A stretch of DNA of 64,000 nt from Diplonema japonicum (taxonomy: Eukaryota > Euglenozoa > Diplonemea > Diplonemida > Diplonemidae), in NCBI GenBank assembly GCA_964019335.1, contig OZ025723.1, forward strand, positions 372,001-436,000, in the 5' to 3' direction. Shown here piece after piece: positions 48,637-58,379 of the stretch. The notes below the pieces were generated by a model. It saw nothing but the letters and a program-made list of their open reading frames with translations, ran no database searches and was not told the DNA's origin. A program made the position numbers and the translations under genes. Numbering within the stretch: position 1 is the first letter of the stretch; the number at the start of each line of letters is the position of its first letter.

Positions 48637-49410
48637 ATGGCGTTGAGGGCGACAAGATGTGTGTTGTCGGTGAAGGTAGTGGCGGATGACATGATAAGAG
48701 TGTGGAGGAGCTATGGGCACAGGGTTGGAGAGGTGCACGCACAGTTGGATAATGTCCACTGGTCCGTGAACGATCAGATGCTGAGGGATTACTTGGAAAG
48801 GTTCGCAATGGTGAGGGAGGTTAAGGTGGCGAAGTACAAGGAGACGCGACGGAACGTTCTGGACCAGGAGCGCAAGTGGGGCAAGTCGCTGTGCCACGCT
48901 TATGTGGTGTTCAACAACAATCAGGAGGCAGCGTTAGCAAGGCTGTTCAAGACACGACATGTGCTGAATGGGAAGGAGCTGCTCATCACCACTAGCGATA
49001 AGCAGCCCGAGTTCAACTTCTACATCCCCCACACGCACGAGTCAGACTCGGAGGGCATGGACCCCTCTGTTGTCTACAAAATGTCCAATCAAATCGTCAA
49101 CCTCAACCTTGCTGTCTCTGGCAAGTTCTTCCACCCCAAGCTGGCTGCTGTCCAGCGAGTCAAGGACCAAGCCAAGAGGAGCAACCCCGACCCCCAACCT
49201 GCTTCCCACGAACAACCGTGGTACTACGGAATGGGCGAAGAGAAGTGGAGTGATGAGGGTGAGCAAGCTGATGCAGAACCTGTCACCAGACCACAACCCG
49301 CAACCAGCTCCGTCTCCAGGTTCATCGACGTCGCCTCAGAGGAGCCGCTTAAATCAGACAGAGTCACGACAGAAGATACGCGGGTGTCGAAGCACAGGAC
49401 GCTGTATTAG
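48637..49410 (+). CDS. Divergent RRM-like RNA-binding protein
   Basis: 257 residues. Residues ~35-115 fit an RRM-like fold: V-H-W-S-V-N-D-Q-M-L-R-D-Y-L-E-R-F then V-R-E-V-K-V-A-K, a long basic loop, and C-H-A-Y-V-V-F-N-N-N-Q-E-A-A-L in the RNP1 place. The RNP1 aromatics are only partly kept. The Arg/Val-rich N-terminus could be a mitochondrial presequence. The C-terminal half is polar and disordered. RNA binding is inference from fold. Confidence 0.6.
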   Translation: MALRATRCVLSVKVVADDMIRVWRSYGHRVGEVHAQLDNVHWSVNDQMLRDYLERFAMVREVKVAKYKETRRNVLDQERKWGKSLCHAYVVFNNNQEAALARLFKTRHVLNGKELLITTSDKQPEFNFYIPHTHESDSEGMDPSVVYKMSNQIVNLNLAVSGKFFHPKLAAVQRVKDQAKRSNPDPQPASHEQPWYYGMGEEKWSDEGEQADAEPVTRPQPATSSVSRFIDVASEEPLKSDRVTTEDTRVSKHRTLY

Positions 49411-49508
49411 GAAAGGGTGTTATAATTTTCTTTTCTTGGAAGTTTAAAGCATCGAATTTAAATAAATAATTTATAATTAAAAAAAAAAAGATTACATCTA
49501 CACGTTAA

Positions 49509-49964
49509 ATGCAAGGCAGGATTGCGATTGAGACAACGAGGCTGCAGAGGGAAAAAATCCCGGGGATAGAAGCTGTGCCAGTGGCGGACAACGAAAGGTA
49601 TTTCATGATCAACATGCAAGGGCCGAAGGGGTCACCATATGAAGCAGGGATGTTTAGGCTGGAAATGTTCCTGCCTGTGGAGTACCCCATGGTGCCACCT
49701 AAGGCGAGATTTGTCACCCCAATTTACCACCCAAACATCGACAAGCTGGGCAGGATATGCTTGGACACATTGCGTGACAGGTGGTCCCCTGCACTGCAGG
49801 TCCGCACTTTGCTTCTTACCATCCAGGCACTTCTCTCTGCTCCGAACCCTGAGGATCCCCTCAACTCGAATGCTGCAGAACTTTGGCTTTCTGATGAACC
49901 CAAGGCACTTGTTACAGCACGACAGCACACCCTCGCTCATGCCGTTTCCTGGCAAGACGGTTAA
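49509..49964 (+). CDS. UBC13: Ubiquitin-conjugating enzyme E2, UBC13 (UBE2N) type
   Basis: 151 residues, the normal length. The active-site cysteine is in [10 protein letters not shown], followed by [28 protein letters not shown], a near-diagnostic run for UBC13, which builds Lys63 ubiquitin chains with a Uev partner. The H-P-N motif is intact (I-Y-H-P-N-I). No UEV partner gene is in the window. The ATG lies ~10 nt after an A-rich leader. Confidence 0.95.
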   Translation: MQGRIAIETTRLQREKIPGIEAVPVADNERYFMINMQGPKGSPYEAGMFRLEMFLPVEYPMVPPKARFVTPIYHPNIDKLGRICLDTLRDRWSPALQVRTLLLTIQALLSAPNPEDPLNSNAAELWLSDEPKALVTARQHTLAHAVSWQDG

Positions 49965-50412
49965 GTCCTCCGATTCGGGGTCAGGGGTTCGGGGAAAAAA
50001 AGAAAAAGAAAGAAAAAGAAAATAAAAAAAAAGGTTTCCTTTTTTATTGTTGTCTGGTAATATGGTTCCGCTAGTCTGCTAACTTAGTTCCTCTCTTCCA
50101 GCAACAACGGGACCCAGCCACGTTTTTTTTTTACAAAGAAGAACATGTTTTGTGGCTGGCATTTCTTTACTTTAAACATGCAAAATCGTTTTTTCCCGCA
50201 AGCTAAGAAAAAGAAAAAAGAAAAGAAAAATTAGCGCTGGAAAGAAAAAAAGATAAACACAAATTCAACAAAAAGAAAAAAGCAAAATAAAATAGGGCGA
50301 ATGCCTTTTTCATTATTTTCCCCCAGTTCCATCTAGCTCCTTTTCTTTTCCCATGTTTTTCGTGGACTCCTCCCTTCCCCTCTCTTTTGTTTCCCATCAA
50401 TAGCAAGGTGCA
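49965..50412. other. Intergenic low-complexity DNA
   Basis: A/AAG-rich and T/C-rich segments; a pyrimidine tract runs from about 50310 to 50400 before CAATAG and the next ATG. No gene seen. Confidence 0.55.
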
Positions 50413-51639
50413 ATGTCTGGTATGCGACAAGTGATGACGCAGTTGAAGACTGACTCGAGGAGTGCAAAGTTGATGAAAGAAAAGTTTGCTTACGTACAGG
50501 GAATGAAGAATGTACAAGTGCCGAAGGCACTCAGTATAAAATCAGGAGTGATCCGAGCAATGCAGGAGCTTAAAGATCAGCAATACCCTGTAGGCCCGAG
50601 AACATATGGGGCCGCCATATCAATCGTAGGCAAGGTGGGGTTGCTAGACACCGCGGAGCAGCTGTGGAAGGAAACGGAAATGATTCGAAAGAAGAACAAA
50701 GACCCCATCAGCAGCTCGCTGCACAACGCGATGCTGTACACAAGATTGCGGAAGGTCTCCAATCGGCCGCTGGCTACACGCATCATCAAAGGCATCTTTC
50801 GCGACATGCGGACCTCACGGATATACCGCGACAGGTACACCTACAACACTGCTTTGAAAGGTCTTGCACAATGCAAGGCCCACGCAGCCTGCAGAGACAT
50901 CATTCAGCAAATGTGCAAGGAGAAGATCTCTCCTGACACTGTGACCTACAACACGCTGATCACTTCCTGCACTACAGATGAGAGCATCCAGAAGGTAGCC
51001 GACGAGATGAAACACTCCGGCGTGACACCCAACACCAGCAGCTACACATCCATGATTAGCGTGATGGTGGCGCTTGGTAAAATGGAGGAAGCTGCAAAAT
51101 GGTTCATCAAAGCTACCCGAGACGGGATGACAGGTGCTGGTCAGGCCAGGACCCTAGCGCTTGGGTGGGAAAAACAAAGTAACGGCCACGAAATTCTGAA
51201 GCTGATCCAGTTCTTAAAAGACAACAAACAGCATGTCGGCAGTGAGATGTACCACTGTGCCATGTTGGCCTTCCATGACACATCCTTCAAAAAGGTTGCT
51301 GCTGTGTACCAAGCGATGGTCCATGACGACGTGATGCGGTGCTGCAGGACGTACTCCATCTTCATCGACGCCATCTGCAAGAAGCTGTCCCGCCTGCCCC
51401 CCAACCACCCCAGCACTGGCGACTACGTTAAAGCGGCAAAGCTTGCACTTACTAGTGCTCTACAAAACCCCCTGTGCACTAATAAGCCTTTCATATCCAT
51501 GGCAAGGGTGTACCACGCTGCAGGTGACGCAGATGCCATAGTGAGCTTGTGCAACAAGTACGATACCGTCAAGAGCTTTCCTGTGTCAGAAGAGATGTTG
51601 GAGCTGCGTCGCTCGTGCGTCAAGAAGAAGGCGAACTAA
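50413..51639 (+). CDS. Pentatricopeptide repeat (PPR) protein
   Basis: 408 residues. Clear PPR units appear from about residue 60 to 240: Y-G-A-A-I-S-I-V-G-K-V-G-L-L-D-T-A-E-Q-L-W-K-E-T, Y-T-Y-N-T-A-L-K-G-L-A-Q, V-T-Y-N-T-L-I-T-S-C-T-T and T-S-S-Y-T-S-M-I-S-V-M-V-A-L-G-K-M-E-E-A-A-K-W-F. The rest is helical and may be degenerate PPR. Such proteins bind organelle RNA one base per repeat. A strong presequence is not visible but the first 20 residues are basic. Confidence 0.85.
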   Translation: MSGMRQVMTQLKTDSRSAKLMKEKFAYVQGMKNVQVPKALSIKSGVIRAMQELKDQQYPVGPRTYGAAISIVGKVGLLDTAEQLWKETEMIRKKNKDPISSSLHNAMLYTRLRKVSNRPLATRIIKGIFRDMRTSRIYRDRYTYNTALKGLAQCKAHAACRDIIQQMCKEKISPDTVTYNTLITSCTTDESIQKVADEMKHSGVTPNTSSYTSMISVMVALGKMEEAAKWFIKATRDGMTGAGQARTLALGWEKQSNGHEILKLIQFLKDNKQHVGSEMYHCAMLAFHDTSFKKVAAVYQAMVHDDVMRCCRTYSIFIDAICKKLSRLPPNHPSTGDYVKAAKLALTSALQNPLCTNKPFISMARVYHAAGDADAIVSLCNKYDTVKSFPVSEEMLELRRSCVKKKAN

Positions 51640-51696
51640 ATATATTTTTTGATCTGTCATCCTACGACAAGCCCTTCTAGGTAATCACAGCATGCA

Positions 51697-54222
51697 ATGG
51701 TAGCTAAGGAACTTGGATTTCGAAGAGCCATGGGGAAGTACAAGGAGTTCGAGCTCCCTGTGCTTTCCCCTGCGCCTCCTGAGACGCCTAATAAGAAGCC
51801 GATGATGCGGAAAAGCTGCAGTGTGCGGTCGAAGCAGTACATGCAGTACGAAGCAAAGAAGGGAGGGAGCGTTACGCACGAGAACAATTGGGCGTCTGTA
51901 GTCGAGGAAGCCACATCGCCTAAGTGCGACAAAAGATTTCTAAACAAGATCATGTTGAAGCCCGCGCTGCTGGACTACGAGCCTAGCGGAGACGAGACAT
52001 ACTGCAGACTAGGTGTCATGAAAGGGCAGGCCGTCAGCGACAGCGACAGCAGCGAGGACCCGATAAAGGTTGTGATGCGATCACTGCACATTGAAGAGAG
52101 CAGCGACTCATCTGTCACCTCGTCATGTCTGTCATCGTCGTTCGCTTCTGAAAAGGTTGCAAAGCTGAGCGAGCTGTACTGCGATCACCAGCTGCTGAGC
52201 ACCACAGCAGGGAATTACGCCAAGCTTGTCTCAATGTTTGCAGGTGACACAATCAAGGATGAGTGGTGCGAGGGCAGCGCGAACGAGGAAAGCCCCAACG
52301 AGGACACAGCGACACAGGAAGACTCCATGACCGACAGCTGGAGCCTCGTGAAGCCACCTCAATGGAACGCAACTCCGAGTTACTGCCACAGTGCACCCCG
52401 GAAGTCCCAGGCAAACTATGAAAGAAGTTCCCGCGTGTCCTGGAGTCCTGACCTCGGTGTCCCGTGTATGTCAACGACTTTGTTCACAGTGGTAGCGGAC
52501 CTCGGCACCACGGGCATAGCGGAGGTATCAGAAGAACCGGAAGCAGTGGGCGGATATGGGCAGCTGCAGATAAAGAGAGCGATGAAGCATGCTGAAGGGG
52601 TCACAGAGACCGACGAATTGCGCAAAAGTGTTTCATCTGTAATGATCAGGCAGGCAAATGAAAGTGCAATGGAAGAGATTATGAATATGCAAAGCCAAAG
52701 AGAGCAGCAGCTTGAGCACCTAGAAACGGCAAGGGTGGCGGTGACAGGCAGCACTGCGGATGAGAACGTGAGTAGCGTGTGCACCCTCTTAGGAAGCAGT
52801 CGGGCCGCAAAGCTGCGCACCCCGTCCCCTAATGACAAAGCAACAAATTTGATTCAAAACAAATGGGAGGGGAAGCCGAGGCGCGGACGCTTGGGAGGCA
52901 AAGTAAAAACTAACAGCGGAAGTGAGCCAACAAGCAAGAAGACTAGCCTTGCTACTGCAGTAGCAGTAAAGAGAACTGTTCAAATTTTGAGAAGAAGTAG
53001 ATCTAGCAAGGGAAGAAGCTCCGACGATATGGAGGAAAAGATCACACAGAATATGAGGAAATTAACAGATAAGCCTGGGGAACTGACGGCATGTGCAAGG
53101 TGCAAACAGCAAGCCAAAATCGTTAGAAATCTAGAAACGGGACTCAAAGAAATGTTCAACTTTAAGAAAGATTCAGCGAGAAAGCTCATGCTGCTGGAGC
53201 AACAGTACAGAAAGGTAACTGAGGACGTTTGCAACCAGCGTGCTGCGTTGGCACAGGCACGGGAGTCCCATAAGAGCTTCATGAACGAAGTCAAGAATGA
53301 AAAGAAAGAACTGCAAAAAGCGCTAAAGAGCGAGCGGGAGACTATCAAAGAGCTGAACGAGAAGCTAGAGGAGAGGGGTTTTGAGAACGATGTGCTGCTT
53401 GAAGAGATTGTAAAACTGACAAAAGAGTCACAGGGCAGGAGGGCAGTAGGAGATATGAAGGATCTGAGATCGCTGTCCCAGAAGATCTTGCAGCAGGAGA
53501 GAAAGTACGCAAAGCTGAAAACCAGGACAACAGCACATACACTGGTGATGCAGCGATGCGAGGAACTATTGATGCTGTCTAATGCAGAAGAAGGACACCG
53601 CAACCCTCCTTTAGACATAGAAATGGTGGTTGACAAGTTCTTCCTTACCATGGGGGAGAAGATAAGGGATAAGAAGTCGTCCGATGAACATGTGTTGCTA
53701 AAGCGAGACGTGACGGGCTTTTTTCGAGACGGCTTAAAGCATGTGCTTCACTGCACAGATGCTTCGCAGCGGACAGCACATGAGCTCGTGCAGCACTTCA
53801 CTACGATGTGCAGCGCCGTCTTCTCGGTGGTCGGTCCGCTCGTGACCTCTTGCAACGCGGTGACGTCACACTTCTACAAACTGCACAAAGCCTTTCAGAA
53901 CCTTATTTGGCGGGCCACAGGCATCACCGCTAAGCAGGTCCAGACAGACGACACAGCTGCCATCCTTGCCGCCGACCTTATCGCCGTTGCCACCATCACT
54001 ATCCAACCGCCGCCTGCCAAAGCCAAGCTAATCACAAACGTCAGAAAGCTACGGCAATCTAAAAATTCTTTGAAAGGAACAGAAAAAGTGGCAAGAAAGA
54101 GCTCCGAAAACACAAGCACCGTCCTCATGACATCTTCACTCGAGGAAGAAGAGAAGAAGTCAAATCCGTACGTTGACAAACTCCTGAGCAGAATTAGAAA
54201 CAAAAACGGAAACAAACCCTAG
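51697..54222 (+). CDS. 841-residue coiled-coil protein, unknown
   Basis: Residues 1-430 are polar, Ser/Glu-rich and mostly disordered, with acidic Ser patches (SDSDSSED). A C-A-R-C-K-Q-Q motif stands near 470, directly before a coiled coil of about 160 residues (~480-640). The final ~200 residues include a helical block (F-F-L-T-M-G-E-K-I-R-D-K, L-V-Q-H-F-T-T-M-C-S-A-V) and a basic tail ending in K-N-G-N-K-P. Not recognised. GTAATCACAG ends at 51690, 6 nt before the ATG. Confidence 0.75.
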   Translation: MVAKELGFRRAMGKYKEFELPVLSPAPPETPNKKPMMRKSCSVRSKQYMQYEAKKGGSVTHENNWASVVEEATSPKCDKRFLNKIMLKPALLDYEPSGDETYCRLGVMKGQAVSDSDSSEDPIKVVMRSLHIEESSDSSVTSSCLSSSFASEKVAKLSELYCDHQLLSTTAGNYAKLVSMFAGDTIKDEWCEGSANEESPNEDTATQEDSMTDSWSLVKPPQWNATPSYCHSAPRKSQANYERSSRVSWSPDLGVPCMSTTLFTVVADLGTTGIAEVSEEPEAVGGYGQLQIKRAMKHAEGVTETDELRKSVSSVMIRQANESAMEEIMNMQSQREQQLEHLETARVAVTGSTADENVSSVCTLLGSSRAAKLRTPSPNDKATNLIQNKWEGKPRRGRLGGKVKTNSGSEPTSKKTSLATAVAVKRTVQILRRSRSSKGRSSDDMEEKITQNMRKLTDKPGELTACARCKQQAKIVRNLETGLKEMFNFKKDSARKLMLLEQQYRKVTEDVCNQRAALAQARESHKSFMNEVKNEKKELQKALKSERETIKELNEKLEERGFENDVLLEEIVKLTKESQGRRAVGDMKDLRSLSQKILQQERKYAKLKTRTTAHTLVMQRCEELLMLSNAEEGHRNPPLDIEMVVDKFFLTMGEKIRDKKSSDEHVLLKRDVTGFFRDGLKHVLHCTDASQRTAHELVQHFTTMCSAVFSVVGPLVTSCNAVTSHFYKLHKAFQNLIWRATGITAKQVQTDDTAAILAADLIAVATITIQPPPAKAKLITNVRKLRQSKNSLKGTEKVARKSSENTSTVLMTSSLEEEEKKSNPYVDKLLSRIRNKNGNKP

Positions 54223-54336
54223 AATGAAGAGAAGAAAAAGAAAATGCCAATTCTTTTAACAAAGATGTTTAGGGCAGTTACTCATTTTCCCCCTCTGTCC
54301 CCCATCTTTGAAGGCACGCAGAGTTGTTATCGATAG

Positions 54337-55014
54337 ATGAGACTGTTGAGTCCTGCGCGTGATGCGTCAAAAAAGACGGTGGTGTTGGACATGGACGAAA
54401 CACTGCTGCACTCAGTGAAGGTGGCTGACAGGAGCAAGGGTGACATAATTCGGAGAAAGAGGATTGGTGACATGATAGAAGTTGTATGGCCGGATGGGTT
54501 TGCTCTGAATGTGTATTTGAGGCCTGGAGTTGATGAGCTACTGCGAGAGCTGTCGAGCTTGTTTGAGGTTGTGCTATGGACTGCTGGCACAGCCCCGTAC
54601 GCACAAGAAATCGTGAATGTGTTGGACTCCGAGGGGACCATCTTCAGCTCGGTTATCGCAAGGGACAGGAGGTGGTTCAAGCCTGCGAGCGACGGGTTTG
54701 GGTACGCCAAGGACCTCAAAGCATTGGGGCGTCCGATGGACAAAATACTCATAGTCGAAAACAACCTGTCTGTCTGCAGGTACAACTACTCCCGCACCAT
54801 TCTGGTACCCGATTGGGACACATCGTCCTTCTCCAAGAAAGACCAAGACACCTCCCTCTCCACAGTCCTACAGGCACTCAAGGAATGGTCAGACAGCGAC
54901 ACTTCCGCGTCAGAATTCCTCGAATCGTGCAACGTCCTCCACCGTCACAACGCACCTGACAAGAGGTCCTTCTTCCACGCCACGTTCCCTTACAAGACTG
55001 TGAGCAAGCTGTGA
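54337..55014 (+). CDS. FCP/SCP-type (HAD) protein phosphatase
   Basis: 225 residues. The catalytic D-x-D-x-T/V motif is seen as V-L-D-M-D-E-T-L-L-H-S near residue 18, followed by L-R-P-G-V-D-E-L-L-R-E-L, V-V-L-W-T-A-G-T-A-P-Y-A, and I-V-E-N-N-L-S-V-C. The family removes phosphate from Ser in the polymerase II tail and similar substrates. The usual K/D motif is altered late (E-N-N rather than D-N-S/D), so activity should be tested. No BRCT domain is present, placing it with small CTD phosphatase-like or TIM50/Dullard-like members rather than FCP1. Confidence 0.85.
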   Translation: MRLLSPARDASKKTVVLDMDETLLHSVKVADRSKGDIIRRKRIGDMIEVVWPDGFALNVYLRPGVDELLRELSSLFEVVLWTAGTAPYAQEIVNVLDSEGTIFSSVIARDRRWFKPASDGFGYAKDLKALGRPMDKILIVENNLSVCRYNYSRTILVPDWDTSSFSKKDQDTSLSTVLQALKEWSDSDTSASEFLESCNVLHRHNAPDKRSFFHATFPYKTVSKL

Positions 55015-55111
55015 TTTTCTTTTTTGCGGCCTTTAATTGTGTAGTAACAAATCTGATTTTTTTTTTTCCTCGTTCCATTTCTTCGGGTTGGTCCCTTTCT
55101 TAGTTGAAATA

Positions 55112-55143
<32 letters not shown>

Positions 55144-55310
55144 GGAAAAAAGAAAGAATACAGAGGAAAGCATCGATATTTTCCATCTACCTTTTTATGT
55201 TCATCACTCTAGGGTCCGCACAAGAGATCCTGTGGCATGATCACGTTGTTTCTCAATATTACTAGTTGGCGTGGTGCTTTTTCTTGTAGGTGTACTGCTC
55301 AGGTACAAAT
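55015..55310. other. Intergenic gap with A-rich core
   Basis: A run of ~30 A (about 55111-55141) and T runs. CTTGTAG (55289) and GCTCAG (55302) are candidate acceptors before the formin start. No gene seen. Confidence 0.5.
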
Positions 55311-58302
55311 ATGGACAAAGAAGTTAAGCTTGTGAACAGGCAGTTCGACAGGTTGTGCTGGAGCAGCCCCTTGATGCTGACGGATGTCGGAGGCAACGAG
55401 AAAATGGTGCACACATCGACGGACATGAAGCAGGGCATGGTGTATCGCACAGTTCGGGGGTGCACAGTGAAGCGGCAGGACGGTGTGGTCGTTGTAGGCG
55501 GTGCTGCACGGCAAGGTGGGGAAATACGCAGCATTTTCGAAGCACGAACCGAGCTTCCCGAAAGCCTGCGGAAAGCGTTGCACTCCTTCCAAAGTAGAGG
55601 GAAATGCCGCAGACGCCTCGGGCGCAGAACAGATCCTCCTGTTGTGGTAGTTTCTTGCAACGACTTCAGTACAGATGACGAGACTGCTACATTGAACAGC
55701 ACACGGTCGGTGCGGTCTTTGAAGCAGATCAAGCAAGCTCAAACACCCATCACATCGCCGCCAAAGCAGGCTTCCGAGATGGTTGTCATCATGCAGCGGC
55801 AGCAAGAGCTCCTCCGCAAGATCAAGAGCAGCAGCAACGCTGATGGTATAGACGATTCCATCCAGACAGGAGACAAGCTCCTCTCGTACTACACACAGCG
55901 CGCGGCTTCAGAGGCCAGCAACGACCTATCGCCGCGACTGCGTGCAGGCTTACCCCTGAGTCCCGCACGAGATAGCACGTTGGGAGGAATTGGGTCGCCA
56001 GTCGCATTCATTGGGAACTGCGAGCCGACACAGACAGCTGATGGCACACAAGAAGAGAAGTCCTCACATATCCCGAGCTCGTCCGTAAATTACCATCTTG
56101 TGACAGGTACTCCTGTGCTCTTTAATTGCACAAGTGCCACGCCCGGTGGACCCGAACAGTTAATCGCGAGTCCATCAGCTAATGGTGCAGTACTTACAGG
56201 AGCGGTGAACGATTCACGTGCTTCTGCAGGTCCCTCTGGCATGCAGAAAGGCGTGATGATGCCGTCTCATCATGTCTCTCCAAGCAACGTGGGACAGATA
56301 CTACCTTATTCTCTGGAACAAGAAGGGCAAACCGATGGACTGATCCAACGACCCCCGGGGGGACCATCTACACATCAAGCACTTATTCCATCCCCGGCCC
56401 TACAAGGAAGCGTACCTTCCTCCCCACCGCCACCAAAGGGGACTCCGGCATCTGAAGTGATTCCCGAAATGAAAACGTCAGGATCGCCGCTCCCACCCCA
56501 AAGCAAGGGGCCTCCTCCTCCCCCGTCTGCACCATCTGGGGGAAACGAAATACCACCCCCCGGGATGCCGCCGCTCCCACCCCAAAGCAAGGGGCCTCCT
56601 CCTCCTCCTCCTCCGCCTGCACCATCTGGGAGCAAAATACCACCGCCACCGTCTGGGGGAGCACCTCCACCACCTGCAGGGAAGGGGATCCCGCCTCCTC
56701 CAGGAAGCAAGGGTGCACCCCCCCCGCCACCGCCGGTTCGCAAAGGTCCCAGGATGAGAACAGTCTCGTGGAACAAGCTCACGGCACACCAAGTCGAGCG
56801 CTCGATGTGGTGCAACGTTGGGAAGGGCGAGCTGGAGAGCAGCGTTGAAACTAAACTGCGCGAGTCCTTTACAATAAATACAAAAGGCAAGAAGGTTGTG
56901 AAGAAGGAAGTAGTACAAAAGAGGGTGCTAGAAAGCAACAGGCAGCAGCAATTGGGAATTGTACTTTCTGTAGTGAAGGTCGCGCCGATGGCCCTTGTGG
57001 CCGCCATGCAGGAGCTGGACGACGACACGCTGTGCTGCGAGAGTCTTGCAAAGATAGCAACCGTCCTACCTTCTGCAGAAGAGGAGAAGAAGTTTCAAAG
57101 GATTAATGAGGCAGAGATAGGTGAATACTTGCCTGTGGAACAGTTTTGCTGGAATGTGCTTCGTATCGGCAATGCAAAGGCACGTTTACAGTGCTGGCTG
57201 TACTCAAGCAGACACAAGGCACTAGTCAAAGAACTGAAAAGCCTTCATGTAATGTCACTCGATGCCTGCGAGGCAGCACTGAGGAATAAAGGGCTGCAAA
57301 CTATACTGTTGACAGTGTTAGCAATGGGGAACGTATTGAACAACAACTCAGCACAGGTACACTCACCGCCCTTCACACACACCACAGGGGTCCGCATGTG
57401 GTTTCCGTTTAGGTAATTTATCTGAAACACTGAATTCGGTGAAGAGCACTGATGGCAGGACCACTTTGTTCAAGTTGCTTGTGGAGGTAGTGTGGTATCT
57501 GCACTTATTAACATCACACAGCATTTGCATGACAACGAGCAGCTAGCGGGCCTTTCCGCCTCGTTGATACCGCAGCTGGACCCAGCGACGCAGCACAGCT
57601 TACCGGAGTTCGTAGCAATGGGGAACGAGATCAAAGAAGGAGTGGGGGCCATTACAAACATGCTTGGAAAAGGTGACAGAGCCTTTGACGAGAGGTTGAC
57701 GCCCTTTGCAGAGAGCGCTGCGGAAGATGTGGCGATGATAGAAACAATGCAAAGCAAGCTGTCCGCAAAGCTAACTGAAGTAGCAGAGTGGTATGTGTAG
57801 TGTTGCATTCCATGTCAGCAGGTTTGGCGAGAGTCCGAAAGACTTCGATGACACAGGTTTTATGAAGAATGTTGTTCTGTTCTTGAGGTCCTTCGACACC
57901 CACGTCGCGGAGTACAAAGCCTGCAAAGCAAGGGCGCTAAAAAAAATGCTGCACACGTACAGTGCAGCTGCTCTGGTGGTTGCATGCATAAGCACTGGGG
58001 CGCACGAGAATGCGTACCCGTGTTGCAGCACAGCCAGCTCTGTGTCGCTGTACGACAACGTGGTGTCGAAGGACGTCCACAAGGAGGTGAACATGCTGGA
58101 GAGTGAGTTGGCTCGCTTGAGGTACATGAGGAAAAACATCGAAGGCATGTCATTGGCATCTGACAGCCCTCTTGAAGGGGACGAGAGAGAAGAAGAAGCC
58201 CACCTCCAAAGCATGAAGGACCAGACTGTGGCATATCTGTGCGACGAGTGGCTTAAGTCCGTCTCGACGGAAGACCTAGAAACCATCTCACTTCCGTGCT
58301 GA
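55311..58302 (+). CDS. Formin (FH1-FH2 actin nucleator), four exons
   Basis: Exons 55311-57356, 57388-57486, 57522-57790 and 57822-58302 join to 964 residues; the introns are 31, 35 and 31 nt. The N-terminal ~360 residues are Ser/Thr-rich with no clear GTPase-binding or DAD region. Residues ~365-478 form an FH1 of poly-Pro tracts, with a duplicated L-P-P-Q-S-K-G-P-P-P-P-P unit (near 56490 and 56574). FH2 follows: W-N-K-L-T-A-H-Q-V-E-R-S-M-W, F-R-L-G-N-L-S-E-T-L-N, T-T-L-F-K-L-L-V-E, and W-F-G-E-S-P-K-D-F at the third junction. FH2 nucleates and elongates actin with profilin bound at FH1. Each intron is needed to keep FH2 in frame. Confidence 0.9.
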
Positions 58303-58340
58303 TTTTCTTACACGCCTTTCGATAAGTTAGATGAGTAGAG

Positions 58341-58378
58341 TTTTCATTATTCCCCCTCCTTCACAAAAGCTCACACAG
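58341..58378 (+). promoter_or_regulatory. Putative trans-splice acceptor with 1-nt UTR
   Basis: TTCCCCCTCC...CTCACACAG ends at 58378 and the ATG starts at 58380, leaving a single base between. Confidence 0.55.
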
Positions 58379-58379
58379 G

